Assembly: GCA_002110465.1 (NCBI GenBank)
Contig: NEED01000028.1
Span: 1-44,902, forward strand
Length of the DNA stretch: 44,902 bases
Source: an unicellular cyanobacterium SU2
GTDB taxonomy: Bacteria; Cyanobacteriota; Cyanobacteriia; Cyanobacteriales; Microcystaceae
Direction of reading: 5' to 3'
Made by a program: the position numbers and the translations under genes. Under the pieces are notes generated by a model. The model was not told where the DNA came from. It did not search any database and saw only the letters and a list, made by a program, of their open reading frames with translations. Below, one piece after another: positions 1 to 8,425 of the stretch (its first letter is position 1; each line of letters starts with the position of its first letter).

Positions 1-2
1 CT

Positions 3-110
3 TTAGAGGCATTTCGTACAGCCATCTCTTACCGTTTTCATAATTGGTTAAAAAATAATGCTGACGTATTTGCTAGGTATAAAGCTAGTCTCGGCTATAT
101 TTGGGCTTGA
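3..110 (+). CDS. 3' end of an unidentified gene (partial)
   Basis: An open frame enters from the left edge and stops with TGA at 108-110. It encodes 35 residues ending SLGYIWA. The composition (aromatic and basic, with RFHNWLKNNADVFARY) looks like a soluble protein tail. I do not recognise the family. The start and most of the protein lie outside the window, so coding status rests only on uninterrupted frame and reasonable codon use. It is followed by a short repeat-bearing spacer before the next gene. Confidence 0.4.
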   Translation, partial: LEAFRTAISYRFHNWLKNNADVFARYKASLGYIWA

Positions 111-136
111 AATAAGCTAAAGTCCCACTAAATAAA

Positions 137-169
137 GGCTAAAGTCCTGACAACAAAATTTTCTGTTTT
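137..169 (+). repeat. dispersed short repeat, copy 1
   Basis: This stretch begins GGCTAAAGTCCTGACAACAA and resembles the stretches at 3617-3650 and 9747-9780. All three share a core close to CTAAAGTCCTGA followed by TACAAACTTTT. Here it ends just before the AGGAG of the next gene. A related partial copy (GCTAAAGTCCCA) is at 115-126. The function is unknown; small intergenic repeats of this kind are common in cyanobacteria. Confidence 0.5.
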
Positions 170-179
170 AGGAGATATC

Positions 180-560
180 ATGAGCGATCGCCGATCAAAT
201 CATAATCTTATTATCTTCTGTATAATCTTCTTGGCAGTATTAGTTATTAATTTATTAATTACTAGCAATCCCCTATACGCCAGTTCTGAAAGTGCTTTAA
301 GAAGCGATATCAACAATCTAAGAACTCGTATTGGTTATTTAGAAAGAGAAGTCCGTCGCGTTTCTCAAAGACAAAATCGTTCTAATCCTACTGCACCTGA
401 ATTATCCCCTAGAACTGGAGGACAAGTTGTGGATGGGGAAATCATTGGACTGAGTGACCCCATGTTTGAACGTCTTTCTATTTTGGTCATTGAATTGAAA
501 GAAAGGGTAATGGATTTAGAAAATCGTATGGACAAAATTGAGGAAAAAACAGGTATTTAA
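180..560 (+). CDS. small membrane-anchored coiled-coil protein, unknown function
   Basis: The product is 126 residues. Residues 10-32 form one hydrophobic segment (signal anchor or signal peptide, ending near LYASSES). Two predicted coiled-coil stretches follow, about 38-65 (SDINNLRTRIGYLEREVRRV) and 97-123 (LVIELKERVMDLENRMDKIE), separated by a Pro/Asn-rich linker. The start is supported by AGGAG at 171-175, four bases before ATG. The layout suggests a periplasm-facing oligomeric protein held at the membrane. I cannot assign a family. It is probably monocistronic, since the next gene has its own ribosome-binding site 100 bases on. Confidence 0.7.
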   Translation: MSDRRSNHNLIIFCIIFLAVLVINLLITSNPLYASSESALRSDINNLRTRIGYLEREVRRVSQRQNRSNPTAPELSPRTGGQVVDGEIIGLSDPMFERLSILVIELKERVMDLENRMDKIEEKTGI

Positions 561-675
561 AATTTTTTGAATAATCATAAAATATATTTGAATATTTAGG
601 TTTTTAATAGCAGATAGTAATGAAATAAGGCACAATAATATTGATCTGTCTTCAGTGGAAAAGGATAATTTGGTA

Positions 676-1116
676 ATGAGTCATCGAAAATTTAGCTCTA
701 AGGTTGCGATCGCCCCTTTGATAACGTTATTAACGACTTTTCCCGTAGTAGTTGTAGCCCAAGACACCATTCCCAACCCATCCAATAATATTGATAATCT
801 TCCTAATGATCCCCAACAATTAACCACCTGGCGTTGTACTCAAGAAGATCAAGCGATCGCCGTCGAAGCGAAAGATATCAAGGGATGGCAAGAAATGATT
901 GAAAAAGAAGGATGGCAATGTCAAGAAGAATTATCGATTATTCCCAGTGGCGATCGCCAGTTTTCCTGTGAACCAGAAGAAACTATCGGAATTTTAACGG
1001 TCGTTTGGTTAAAAGGAACAGAAGGAAAAGAACAAATGACAACTTGGATGAATAAGTTAGAAAATCAACAGGGGATGACTTGTACTAAAGATGAAACTAA
1101 CCCATTTTGGCAATAA
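676..1116 (+). CDS. secreted four-cysteine protein, unknown function
   Basis: The protein has 146 residues if started at ATG 676; an in-frame GTG at 655 would add seven. I prefer 676 because AAGGA at 660-664 lies at a workable distance and because it gives a compact signal peptide: basic start MSHRKFSSK, hydrophobic core, likely cleavage after VVVVA before QDT. The mature part carries four cysteines (in WRC, WQC, FSC and MTC) that could form two disulfides, which suits an exported protein. No family is recognised. The repeated W-x-C spacing suggests two similar halves, which is an inference. Confidence 0.65.
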   Translation: MSHRKFSSKVAIAPLITLLTTFPVVVVAQDTIPNPSNNIDNLPNDPQQLTTWRCTQEDQAIAVEAKDIKGWQEMIEKEGWQCQEELSIIPSGDRQFSCEPEETIGILTVVWLKGTEGKEQMTTWMNKLENQQGMTCTKDETNPFWQ

Positions 1117-1158
1117 GAAACTATCGATCAAGTTTTGCAGACGGCGTTAAACTGAAAT

Positions 1159-1176
1159 GGGTGATAATTTTCACCC
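1159..1176. promoter_or_regulatory. inverted repeat upstream of the CobW-family gene
   Basis: GGGTGA and TCACCC form a perfect 6-bp inverted repeat around TAATTT, 70 bases before the CobW-family ATG. It has no T-run, so it does not look like a terminator. A dyad in front of a zinc-type CobW gene could be an operator for a Fur-family regulator such as Zur. The match to the TGATAAT-type Zur box is only partial, so this is a suggestion. Confidence 0.3.
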
Positions 1177-1245
1177 CTAGTAACAATAATTAACAAAGTG
1201 AGCATTTGTTTACTTTAAGCTAAAGTTTCGCAAACGGATAAGATT

Positions 1246-2331
1246 ATGCAGACAGTTGATAAACAGTCAGGAACTCCCGCAGGTATGGATACAGCCAAAC
1301 ATGGCTTACCTGTTACGATTATTACAGGATTTCTTGGTAGTGGAAAAACAACCCTTCTTAACCACATTCTCACAAACCAAGAAGGACTTAAAACGGCGGT
1401 TCTTGTCAATGAATTTGGCGAAATTGGCATTGATAATGAACTCATTGTTACCAGTGAAGATAACATGGTGGAATTAAGTAATGGCTGTGTCTGCTGTACG
1501 ATTAATGAAGATTTAGTGCAAGCAGTTTATAAAGTTCTTGAACGTCCTGAGAAAGTGGATTATTTAGTGGTTGAAACGACGGGAGTTGCTGATCCTTTAC
1601 CCGTTGCTTTAACATTTTTAGGGACAGAATTACGGGATATGACCCGATTGGATTCTATTATTACCATGGTAGACTGTGCTAATTTTAGCCTCGATCTATT
1701 TAATTCCCAAGCGGCTTATAGTCAAATTGCTTATGGAGATGTTATTGTTCTCAACAAGACAGATTTAGTGGATGAAGGAGATGTAGACGCGCTAGAAATT
1801 CGGGTTCGAGATATAAAAGAAGGAGCGAGAATTTTACGAACACAAAAGTCTCAAGTTCCTTTACCGTTAATTTTGAGTGTGGGATTGTTTGAGTCTAGCA
1901 AATATTTTGATTCTGAAGAAGCAAAACATCATCATGATCATGACCATCACCATCATGATCATGACCATCATCACCATGATCATGACCATCATCACCATTC
2001 TAACCATTTAGAAGATGATGGGTTTTTGTCTATTTCCTTTGAAAGTGATAAACCTTTTTCAATTCGCAAATTTCAGTATTTTCTAGACAATCAATTACCA
2101 GAAAATGTGTTCCGCGCGAAAGGAATTCTCTGGTTTAATGAAAGTCCGAAGCGTCATATCTTTCATCTTAGTGGAAAGCGGTTTACCCTCGAAGATGATG
2201 AGTGGAAAGGAGATCCTAAAAACCAAATTGTCTTAATTGGTCAAAACCTTGACAGTAAAACCCTATACGAACAAATAGAAAACTGTCTTTCTCTTCCCTC
2301 TAATAATCGAGGTAAAGGGTTTGATCAATAA
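1246..2331 (+). CDS. CobW/COG0523-family metal-chaperone GTPase with His-rich loop
   Basis: This is a G3E-family GTPase of 361 residues. It shows the P-loop GFLGSGKTT (28-36), the family metal-binding C-x-C-C motif in NGCVCC (Cys81, Cys83, Cys84), the guanine-specificity NKTDL (170-174) and a C-terminal CobW domain from about residue 257. Between the domains lies a His/Asp tract (about 228-254, 19 histidines) built from a seven-residue unit DHDHHHH. Members of COG0523 deliver or sense zinc, cobalt or other metals. The CXCC motif plus the His tract favours zinc, but the metal cannot be read from sequence. A dyad at 1159-1176 may control it. The gene stands alone. Confidence 0.9.
   Translation: MQTVDKQSGTPAGMDTAKHGLPVTIITGFLGSGKTTLLNHILTNQEGLKTAVLVNEFGEIGIDNELIVTSEDNMVELSNGCVCCTINEDLVQAVYKVLERPEKVDYLVVETTGVADPLPVALTFLGTELRDMTRLDSIITMVDCANFSLDLFNSQAAYSQIAYGDVIVLNKTDLVDEGDVDALEIRVRDIKEGARILRTQKSQVPLPLILSVGLFESSKYFDSEEAKHHHDHDHHHHDHDHHHHDHDHHHHSNHLEDDGFLSISFESDKPFSIRKFQYFLDNQLPENVFRAKGILWFNESPKRHIFHLSGKRFTLEDDEWKGDPKNQIVLIGQNLDSKTLYEQIENCLSLPSNNRGKGFDQ
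1927..1998 (+). repeat. 21-bp tandem repeat encoding the His-rich tract
   Basis: Three near-perfect 21-bp units (GATCATGACCATCAYCAYCAT type) encode DHDHHHH each inside the CobW-family gene. The unit keeps the reading frame, so gain or loss of units would change only the number of metal-binding histidines. Confidence 0.75.
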
Positions 2332-2593
2332 TTAAGCAATCTTCTTAAAACGATAAATAGAGGAGAAAAGTCGCCCAATAAGTTGTTAAAAAAACAGTGA
2401 AGAAACCCACTGAAGAACACTCCTTTGTCAAAGGTTAATGGTTAATGCTATTAACCTTTTGTTTAGGATCTTTTTAACTTTAAATTTCTTAGGCAAGAAA
2501 TCGATATTATTATTCAAAATAGAAGAAAGTCAAGGGAAAACACCGAACACCGAACTCACGTCAACAGCTTATTACCTTAAGGAGGAACTTAAT

Positions 2594-3565
2594 TTGTTAA
2601 TTTCAGTTATCATTCCCTGCTACAACGAAGAGGAAGTTATCAAGGAAACTAATCATCGATTAATAAGTGTTATTGAACGCATTACGCCCCAATTTGAATT
2701 AATTTATGTTGATGATGGTAGCCAGGATCAGACTTCTAATTTATTGCGTCAATTACAACAAGCTGATAAACGAGTTCGCGCCATTTTATTGTCTCGCAAT
2801 TTTGGACATCAGATGGCGGTAACTGCGGGGTTAGACTATGCTGTTGGCAATGCAATTGTTCTAATTGATGCTGATTTACAAGATCCCCCAGAAGTCATCG
2901 AAGAAATGGTCTATCAATGGAGTCAAGGGTATCATGTCGCCTATGGAGTGCGTACCGAAAGAACAGGGGAAACTGCGTTTAAACGCTGGACAGCTAAAGC
3001 CTTTTATCGCCTCATTAATCGTCTGTCTGACGTTCAAATTCCCCTAGATACAGGAGATTTTCGCTTGATGGATCGTCAAGTGGTTGAAGCGTTGAAATTG
3101 ATGCCAGAACGCGATCGCTTTTTAAGGGGGATGGTGAGTTGGGTTGGTTTTCAACAAATTGCGATTCCTTACCAACGGGCCCCGCGTTTAGCTGGTATTA
3201 GTAAATATCCTTTATGGAAAATGATTCGCTTTGCTGCTGATGGTATTTTGTCTTTTTCTTTAATTCCCTTAAGAATGGCGATTTGGGCAGGTATTTTTAC
3301 CTTTGGACTCTCTCTAATTGGTATTATTTATGCTTTAGTCCTTCGTCTGTTTACCAAAATTTGGGTTCCTGGGTGGACATTACTCTTTATTTCTGTTTTG
3401 TTCATCGGGGGAATTCAATTAGTATTTTTGGGAGTGATCGGGGAATATATTGGTCGCATTTATCGAGAAAATAAACAACGTCCTTTATATTTAGTTCGAG
3501 AAAGATTAGGCTTTGAAAAAGAAAACTATGAGATAATCAAAAGTTCTAACGGAAATTATTTTTAA
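2594..3565 (+). CDS. GT2 polyprenyl-phosphate glycosyltransferase (DPM1/GtrB-like)
   Basis: The enzyme should transfer a sugar from a nucleotide donor to polyprenyl phosphate on the cytoplasmic face. The GT-A fold is clear: SVIIPCYNEEEV at the N-terminus, YVDDGSQDQT, then the metal motif DADLQDPPE. Two C-terminal membrane helices follow (IWAGIFTFGLSLIGIIYALV and the segment before GEYIGRIYRENKQRP), which is the GtrB/DPM1 layout. The frame is open from ATG 2438, but AAGGAGG at 2579-2585 sits eight bases before TTG 2594, and a start there puts the catalytic strand at the very N-terminus (323 residues, normal for the family). I therefore choose TTG. The sugar-lipid could feed the GT-C-like enzyme encoded downstream at 5212. 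Confidence 0.88.
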   Translation: MLISVIIPCYNEEEVIKETNHRLISVIERITPQFELIYVDDGSQDQTSNLLRQLQQADKRVRAILLSRNFGHQMAVTAGLDYAVGNAIVLIDADLQDPPEVIEEMVYQWSQGYHVAYGVRTERTGETAFKRWTAKAFYRLINRLSDVQIPLDTGDFRLMDRQVVEALKLMPERDRFLRGMVSWVGFQQIAIPYQRAPRLAGISKYPLWKMIRFAADGILSFSLIPLRMAIWAGIFTFGLSLIGIIYALVLRLFTKIWVPGWTLLFISVLFIGGIQLVFLGVIGEYIGRIYRENKQRPLYLVRERLGFEKENYEIIKSSNGNYF

Positions 3566-3616
3566 TCAGTAAAATTGATAAATTGAATTGAATATCAAGA
3601 AATCTTGTCACAAAGA

Positions 3617-3650
3617 GGTCTAAAGTCCTGAGTACAAACTTTTATATTTT
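3617..3650 (+). repeat. dispersed short repeat, copy 2
   Basis: GGTCTAAAGTCCTGAGTACA followed by AACTTTTATATTTT matches the copies at 137-169 and 9747-9780. With the last copy it brackets genes 3788-9634 in the same orientation. Confidence 0.5.
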
Positions 3651-3787
3651 ATTGTTAATTACACCGTTCGGCTGATCTCACGGCTGAAGCCTATCTAGTT
3701 ATATCAAATCCCTAAATGGTTGTGACAGTTTCAAAACTTGTGTTACTGTTAACATTTAAACTATAAACACCATCTATAATTTCTTTT

Positions 3788-5176
3788 ATGTCAGCTAATC
3801 CATTTCTCACTTTTAACAATTCCCTAACTAATGGGAATCAGAACAAAAAATCCCCCCATATTGCCATCATTGGCGGTGGATTTACTGGGTTAACTGCGGC
3901 TTATCAATTAACTCGTCAAGGATATAAAGTTACTATTCTAGAAAAGGATGAAGAAGTAGGAGGATTAGCCGGAAGCTTTCAAGTTAATGGGGAAAAACTA
4001 GAAAAATTTTACCATCATTGGTTTACTAATGATAAATATGTTATGGAATTGGTAAAAGAACTCGACGTTGAAGATCAGGTTATCTATCGACCTACTCGCA
4101 CTGGAATGTACTACGCCAACAATTTTTTTAAATTGAGTTCTCCCCTAGATTTATTAACATTTAAACCTTTACACTGGTTTAATCGAATTCGCTTGGGAAT
4201 TTTTATTCTCTGGGTTCGTCGTATCAAAAACTGGCAAAAATTAGAATCTTTAACGGCAAAAGAATGGTTATTAAAAGTTTGTGGGAAACAAGTTTATCAA
4301 GTCGTTTGGGAACCCTTATTGCGAGGAAAGTTTGGAGGTTTTGCTGACCAAATATCTGCCGTTTGGTTTTGGAATAAAGTCAAGTTGCGTGGAGGAAGTC
4401 GTGGTAAAAATGGGGAAGAAATGTTGGCTTATTATCGCGGCGGTTTTGCTGCTTTAGCTGACCGTTTAGCCTCAGAAATTTCTTTTTATGGCGGTCAAAT
4501 AAAGACGAATACAAGTGTTAAGCAATTAATGGTAGAAGGCGATCGCGTGATGGGTGTTAAAACATCTCAGGAAATCATTAATGTAGATGCAGTAATTGCT
4601 ACTCCTGCTTTACCAATTATTGCTGATCTGGTTGATCCTTATATTAATTCTGAATATGTTGACCAACTTCGACAAGTTAAATATTTGGCTAACGTCTGTT
4701 TAGTATTGGAATTAAATCGCAGTTTATCTAAGACCTATTGGCTTAATGTTAATGATTCTAGTTTTCCTTTTGTTGGAGTCATTGAACATACTAATTTTGA
4801 ATCAAAAGAAACCTATGGCGGACGGCATATAATTTATTTATCTAAATATTTACCAGAGACAGAAGAACTTTATAAAATGAGTAGGGAAGAAGCTTTAAAT
4901 TATTCAATTCCTTATTTAAAAATAATGTTTCCTGAGTTTAGTCATGACTGGGTTGTTGACTATCACTTTTGGAAAGCAAGATACTCTCAACCGATTGTAT
5001 GTAAACACTATAGCCAATTAATTCCTAGTAGAAAAACTCCCTTAACTGGTTTATATATTTCCACGATGTCTCAAATTTATCCGGAAGATAGAGGAACAAA
5101 TTATGCTATTCGTGAAGGGCGTTCTATTGGAGATTTGGTCGCATCTCAAATACAATTTGTGAAGCCAGATAAGTAA
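3788..5176 (+). CDS. NAD(P)/FAD-dependent amine-oxidase-fold oxidoreductase
   Basis: This 462-residue flavoprotein has the dinucleotide-binding motif IAIIGGGFTGLTAAYQL near residues 25-42, followed by ILEKDEEVGGLAGSF, the second GG motif typical of the amine oxidase/protoporphyrinogen oxidase/UDP-galactopyranose mutase superfamily. A C-terminal FAD contact appears as GLYISTMSQIYPEDRGTNYA. Proteins of this subgroup often lie next to polyprenyl-phosphate GT2 genes, as here, and are thought to modify the lipid-linked sugar or a sugar nucleotide, but the substrate is not established. It has its own ATG start 222 bases after the GT2 gene. Carotenoid or porphyrin oxidation is an alternative that the gene context does not support. 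Confidence 0.8.
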   Translation: MSANPFLTFNNSLTNGNQNKKSPHIAIIGGGFTGLTAAYQLTRQGYKVTILEKDEEVGGLAGSFQVNGEKLEKFYHHWFTNDKYVMELVKELDVEDQVIYRPTRTGMYYANNFFKLSSPLDLLTFKPLHWFNRIRLGIFILWVRRIKNWQKLESLTAKEWLLKVCGKQVYQVVWEPLLRGKFGGFADQISAVWFWNKVKLRGGSRGKNGEEMLAYYRGGFAALADRLASEISFYGGQIKTNTSVKQLMVEGDRVMGVKTSQEIINVDAVIATPALPIIADLVDPYINSEYVDQLRQVKYLANVCLVLELNRSLSKTYWLNVNDSSFPFVGVIEHTNFESKETYGGRHIIYLSKYLPETEELYKMSREEALNYSIPYLKIMFPEFSHDWVVDYHFWKARYSQPIVCKHYSQLIPSRKTPLTGLYISTMSQIYPEDRGTNYAIREGRSIGDLVASQIQFVKPDK

Positions 5177-5211
5177 CTATTGATTAACTGTTTTTATTAT
5201 TTTTATAAATC

Positions 5212-7128
5212 ATGTCAGTTCCCTTAATTAGTTTAATTCTTGGAATCATAATATTGAGTTTAACTATTTTAGCTTACCAAGGTCATTCTATTTTTAGCAA
5301 TATCCCCATAATTTTCAACCTCAAAAAAGATAAATTTTTTCTACTTAGTTTTAGCTGTATTTCTCTAGGTTTAATGTTAGGAATAATTGGAGAAATCATT
5401 GAAGTAAATCCTTCTGTACTTAGAACAATCCGATTTTTTATGATTGCAGCAGGTGGATATTTTATAAGTTTATTATTAGTTCAGAGTATCCAATCTTTAG
5501 AAAGATTATTCCCTCAGTATTTTTTAATCAATAAATTGTTTAAAAGTCAGCAATGGCTATCGACTATTTATACTGTCTCAGGAATGATTATTTTTTATAT
5601 TATAGTTCTAGGATTCTTGTTATTTTTTGGCGATCGCGTCGGTTGGGAAGGAGATGATATTGATCAACTTGAGGGAATTATTAACTTTAGCTATAAAGGT
5701 AAAAACTTAATTTATCGCTACTATTGGCAACCCTTAACCTATGAGTTAAATATATGGATTCATGCTTGGCTAAATCGTCCTAAATTTCTTTTTATTATTC
5801 CTCAAATAATTGGGGCGGCTAATATTTGCCTATTGTTTCTAGCTGTTTATATTTTTGCTGAAAAACGACTCAATTTAATTTTATGTTTCTGCTTTTTGAT
5901 TATTTTCCCTGAAATTATTTTTTCTAGTTTGTACTATAATTCAACCGTTTTTGCAATGTTTCCTATGACCATTACTATTCTATTTTTGTTTTGGTCAAAA
6001 AGTTCGATTAAAAAAGTGAATTTATGGAACAATTTTCGTTACTTTGTCATTGGCTTTACTTCAACTTTGGCTGTATTTTTTCGATTAGATTTTTTACTTT
6101 CTCTCCCTCTATTGTGGTATTTAATGTTATTCGATACATCGTTAAGCCACAGATTTAAAAACCGATTAATTCCTTATTTTATTTATATTTTAACCAGCTT
6201 TATGTTGCTGGTAATTTTCTCAATTACCGATATTTTTAATTTACAACAAATTATCTATATTACCAATAGTCATGAACAAGGAGCTAATACGTGGACAATT
6301 CAACAATCCTTAGCTAATTTATTTAGTGTTACTAATTTAGTTGTCTGGATAATTTTAATTACAAGTTTAATTTATTTTACTGTAACAAATATTAAAAAGA
6401 AAAACTGGCGATTTATTTTACTCTTTTTGTGTATATTGATTTTGTTATATCCTCTCCCCAGTTTAACCAGTCCTAAATATTTAATACCTGGAATTATTTT
6501 TCTTCCCTTTGTTTTAGCTACTATTACTTTGAGGATAAAATCTACTCTCGAAACACTTAAATTTAAAACATTGACTTTAGGGTTTATTATTTTAACTTTT
6601 TTCCTTCAACTTGTTACGATACAATGGGTTATGAAAATTCCCTTTATTGAAGTAACAGCAACACCTAGTCAGACAAATACTCATGATGGAATGAGGGTTT
6701 CTGGAGCCTATTTAAAAGGATATAATCAAGTGAGAAAAGCACAAACTATAAGTCCTCATCCACCGATAAAGTTTAGTCGAAAAATGGCAGAAGTAATCCA
6801 AAAAATCAACAATAATGTTACTGTTATTTATTTAGACAAAGCTAATAGTATTTCTTCAGAAGTTTGGATTAGAACATTCACGACTTTTTACCTTGAACTA
6901 GAAGGATATCAAATCCAATATTATGACCGAAAAAATGAAATTGTATTGTCTTTAGGTGATAAAAAAGTAATTATGAAAAAAGTCAATGAGAAACAATACA
7001 AAAACTACTTAAATCTTGATCAAGAAAAAACCACCGTGATCAAAGTTCCCGATGTAAGTCGTGAAGATCCGCAAAGACTAAAAAAATTTTTCGAGGATTT
7101 TTATAACGATCTAGACAAAATAGCATGA
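5212..7128 (+). CDS. multi-pass membrane protein, probable GT-C-type glycosyltransferase
   Basis: The 638-residue protein has roughly a dozen hydrophobic segments through residue 490, then a soluble C-terminal part of about 150 residues with a charged end. A loop after the fourth or fifth helix carries GDRVGWEGDDIDQLEG, an acidic cluster like the first external loop of GT-C enzymes that use polyprenyl-phosphate sugars. Membrane-embedded sequence later contains FFRLDFLLSLPLLW, also familiar from this group. It starts 35 bases after the oxidoreductase and is probably cotranscribed. I infer that it takes the sugar made by the GT2 at 2594 and adds it to an envelope acceptor. No family match can be proved by eye. 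Confidence 0.65.
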   Translation: MSVPLISLILGIIILSLTILAYQGHSIFSNIPIIFNLKKDKFFLLSFSCISLGLMLGIIGEIIEVNPSVLRTIRFFMIAAGGYFISLLLVQSIQSLERLFPQYFLINKLFKSQQWLSTIYTVSGMIIFYIIVLGFLLFFGDRVGWEGDDIDQLEGIINFSYKGKNLIYRYYWQPLTYELNIWIHAWLNRPKFLFIIPQIIGAANICLLFLAVYIFAEKRLNLILCFCFLIIFPEIIFSSLYYNSTVFAMFPMTITILFLFWSKSSIKKVNLWNNFRYFVIGFTSTLAVFFRLDFLLSLPLLWYLMLFDTSLSHRFKNRLIPYFIYILTSFMLLVIFSITDIFNLQQIIYITNSHEQGANTWTIQQSLANLFSVTNLVVWIILITSLIYFTVTNIKKKNWRFILLFLCILILLYPLPSLTSPKYLIPGIIFLPFVLATITLRIKSTLETLKFKTLTLGFIILTFFLQLVTIQWVMKIPFIEVTATPSQTNTHDGMRVSGAYLKGYNQVRKAQTISPHPPIKFSRKMAEVIQKINNNVTVIYLDKANSISSEVWIRTFTTFYLELEGYQIQYYDRKNEIVLSLGDKKVIMKKVNEKQYKNYLNLDQEKTTVIKVPDVSREDPQRLKKFFEDFYNDLDKIA

Positions 7129-7267
7129 AGAGCTTAGAATTAAATTAGATAAATTTAAACTTATAGCGAAATAGTCTTACTAATCAGAATTAGCTGAGTT
7201 TAAATAATTTGTATTATTCTCTATTAGTTATATTGAGTAAAATTATACATTAAGTATTAAAAAAATA

Positions 7268-8383
7268 ATGAGCAATATAAACGAGTTTATAAAAAATTGG
7301 CGAAGAAAAATTTTTGGATTGTTAGAAATAGAAAAAATGATCAATGAAAAAAATGCTTATACTCACAATTTAATCAATACTGTTCAACAATCAAACAATC
7401 AACTTCAGCAAGATAATAATCAACTTCAACATTCAATCAATCAATTAAAAGACTATATTTTACGACAGAGAAATGAGATTGTTGATATCCAGAAATCTTT
7501 AACGCTTTTATCCTCTCCAGAACAACTAATTCCCAAACTAAATGCTTATACCGGTAAACATTATATGGCGTTAGAATATCCCCCCTCTAGGGATTATCAA
7601 CCTCGCTGGGGTTATACTCATCCACCCCATCCAGGGTTAAGCCAGCTGTTCCATCAAAATTTTGATGATTATTGTAAAATTCTCGAAAGATTAGCAAAAT
7701 TCAAGCCTTTTTTTAATAATATAAATCTCGAATTTGATCATGAAAAACCAGGAGAACCTGCTTGGTTAAAAACCCCTCTGAACGCTTTTGATGCTGCTTT
7801 AATTTATTACTTTGTTGCGGATTTAAACCCAAAAGTATATCTAGAAATAGGATCAGGTGTTAGTACCTTATTTACAGCTAGAGCAATTAAAGATAATCAT
7901 TTAAAAACCTCAATTATTTCCATTGATCCTGCTCCTCGTGCTGAAGTTGATGCTGTTTGTAACCAAGTTATTCGTGCTGGGTTAGAAACTTGCGATTTAT
8001 CTATTTTTTCCCAACTAGAATCAGGGGACATTCTTTTTTTAGATGGTAGTCATCGATCTTTTATGAACTCTGATGTTACTGTTTTTATGATGGATGTTTT
8101 ACCAATGCTAAAGCCTGGCGTAATTGTTGGAGTTCATGATATTGTACTGCCTTATGATTATCCCGACGAGTTTAAACATTGGTATTGGAACGAACAATAT
8201 ATATTAGGAGTCTATTTATTAGCCGCCGCCAATCGCATTAAAATCTTGATGCCAGCTAGATATATGTCTTTTCGGACTGAATTAGAAACAGCATTTTCTT
8301 CGATTTTAAAAGACTGGAAAGAAGATCAAAGTGTTTGGTTGGGAGGAGGTTCTTTGTGGTTCACTCATATGGAAAATAGTTAG
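7268..8383 (+). CDS. coiled-coil class I SAM methyltransferase (Methyltransf_24-like)
   Basis: The product is 371 residues. Residues 30-80 are a Gln/Asn-rich coiled coil (QQSNNQLQQDNNQLQHSINQ). The catalytic part starts near residue 190 with the SAM loop VYLEIGSGVSTLFTARAI, followed by SIISIDPAPRAEVD, ILFLDGSHRSFMNSDV and GVIVGVHDIVLPYDYPDEF, a pattern seen in cyanobacterial methyltransferases that modify sugars or secondary products. The acceptor is unknown. It lies between the GT-C-like gene and a sugar C-methyltransferase, so a glycan substrate is the simplest reading. The ATG start has no clear Shine-Dalgarno; the 139-base spacer before it is very AT-rich and shows no other feature. Confidence 0.78.
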   Translation: MSNINEFIKNWRRKIFGLLEIEKMINEKNAYTHNLINTVQQSNNQLQQDNNQLQHSINQLKDYILRQRNEIVDIQKSLTLLSSPEQLIPKLNAYTGKHYMALEYPPSRDYQPRWGYTHPPHPGLSQLFHQNFDDYCKILERLAKFKPFFNNINLEFDHEKPGEPAWLKTPLNAFDAALIYYFVADLNPKVYLEIGSGVSTLFTARAIKDNHLKTSIISIDPAPRAEVDAVCNQVIRAGLETCDLSIFSQLESGDILFLDGSHRSFMNSDVTVFMMDVLPMLKPGVIVGVHDIVLPYDYPDEFKHWYWNEQYILGVYLLAAANRIKILMPARYMSFRTELETAFSSILKDWKEDQSVWLGGGSLWFTHMENS

Positions 8384-8425
8384 CAAAGATTTTAATGACT
8401 GATTAACTTAGGAGAGAAAACTAAC

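Noticed and set aside
1215-1466. 83-codon frame antisense to the CobW-family gene
   Set aside because: It mirrors the conserved P-loop region of a clear gene; no ribosome-binding site.
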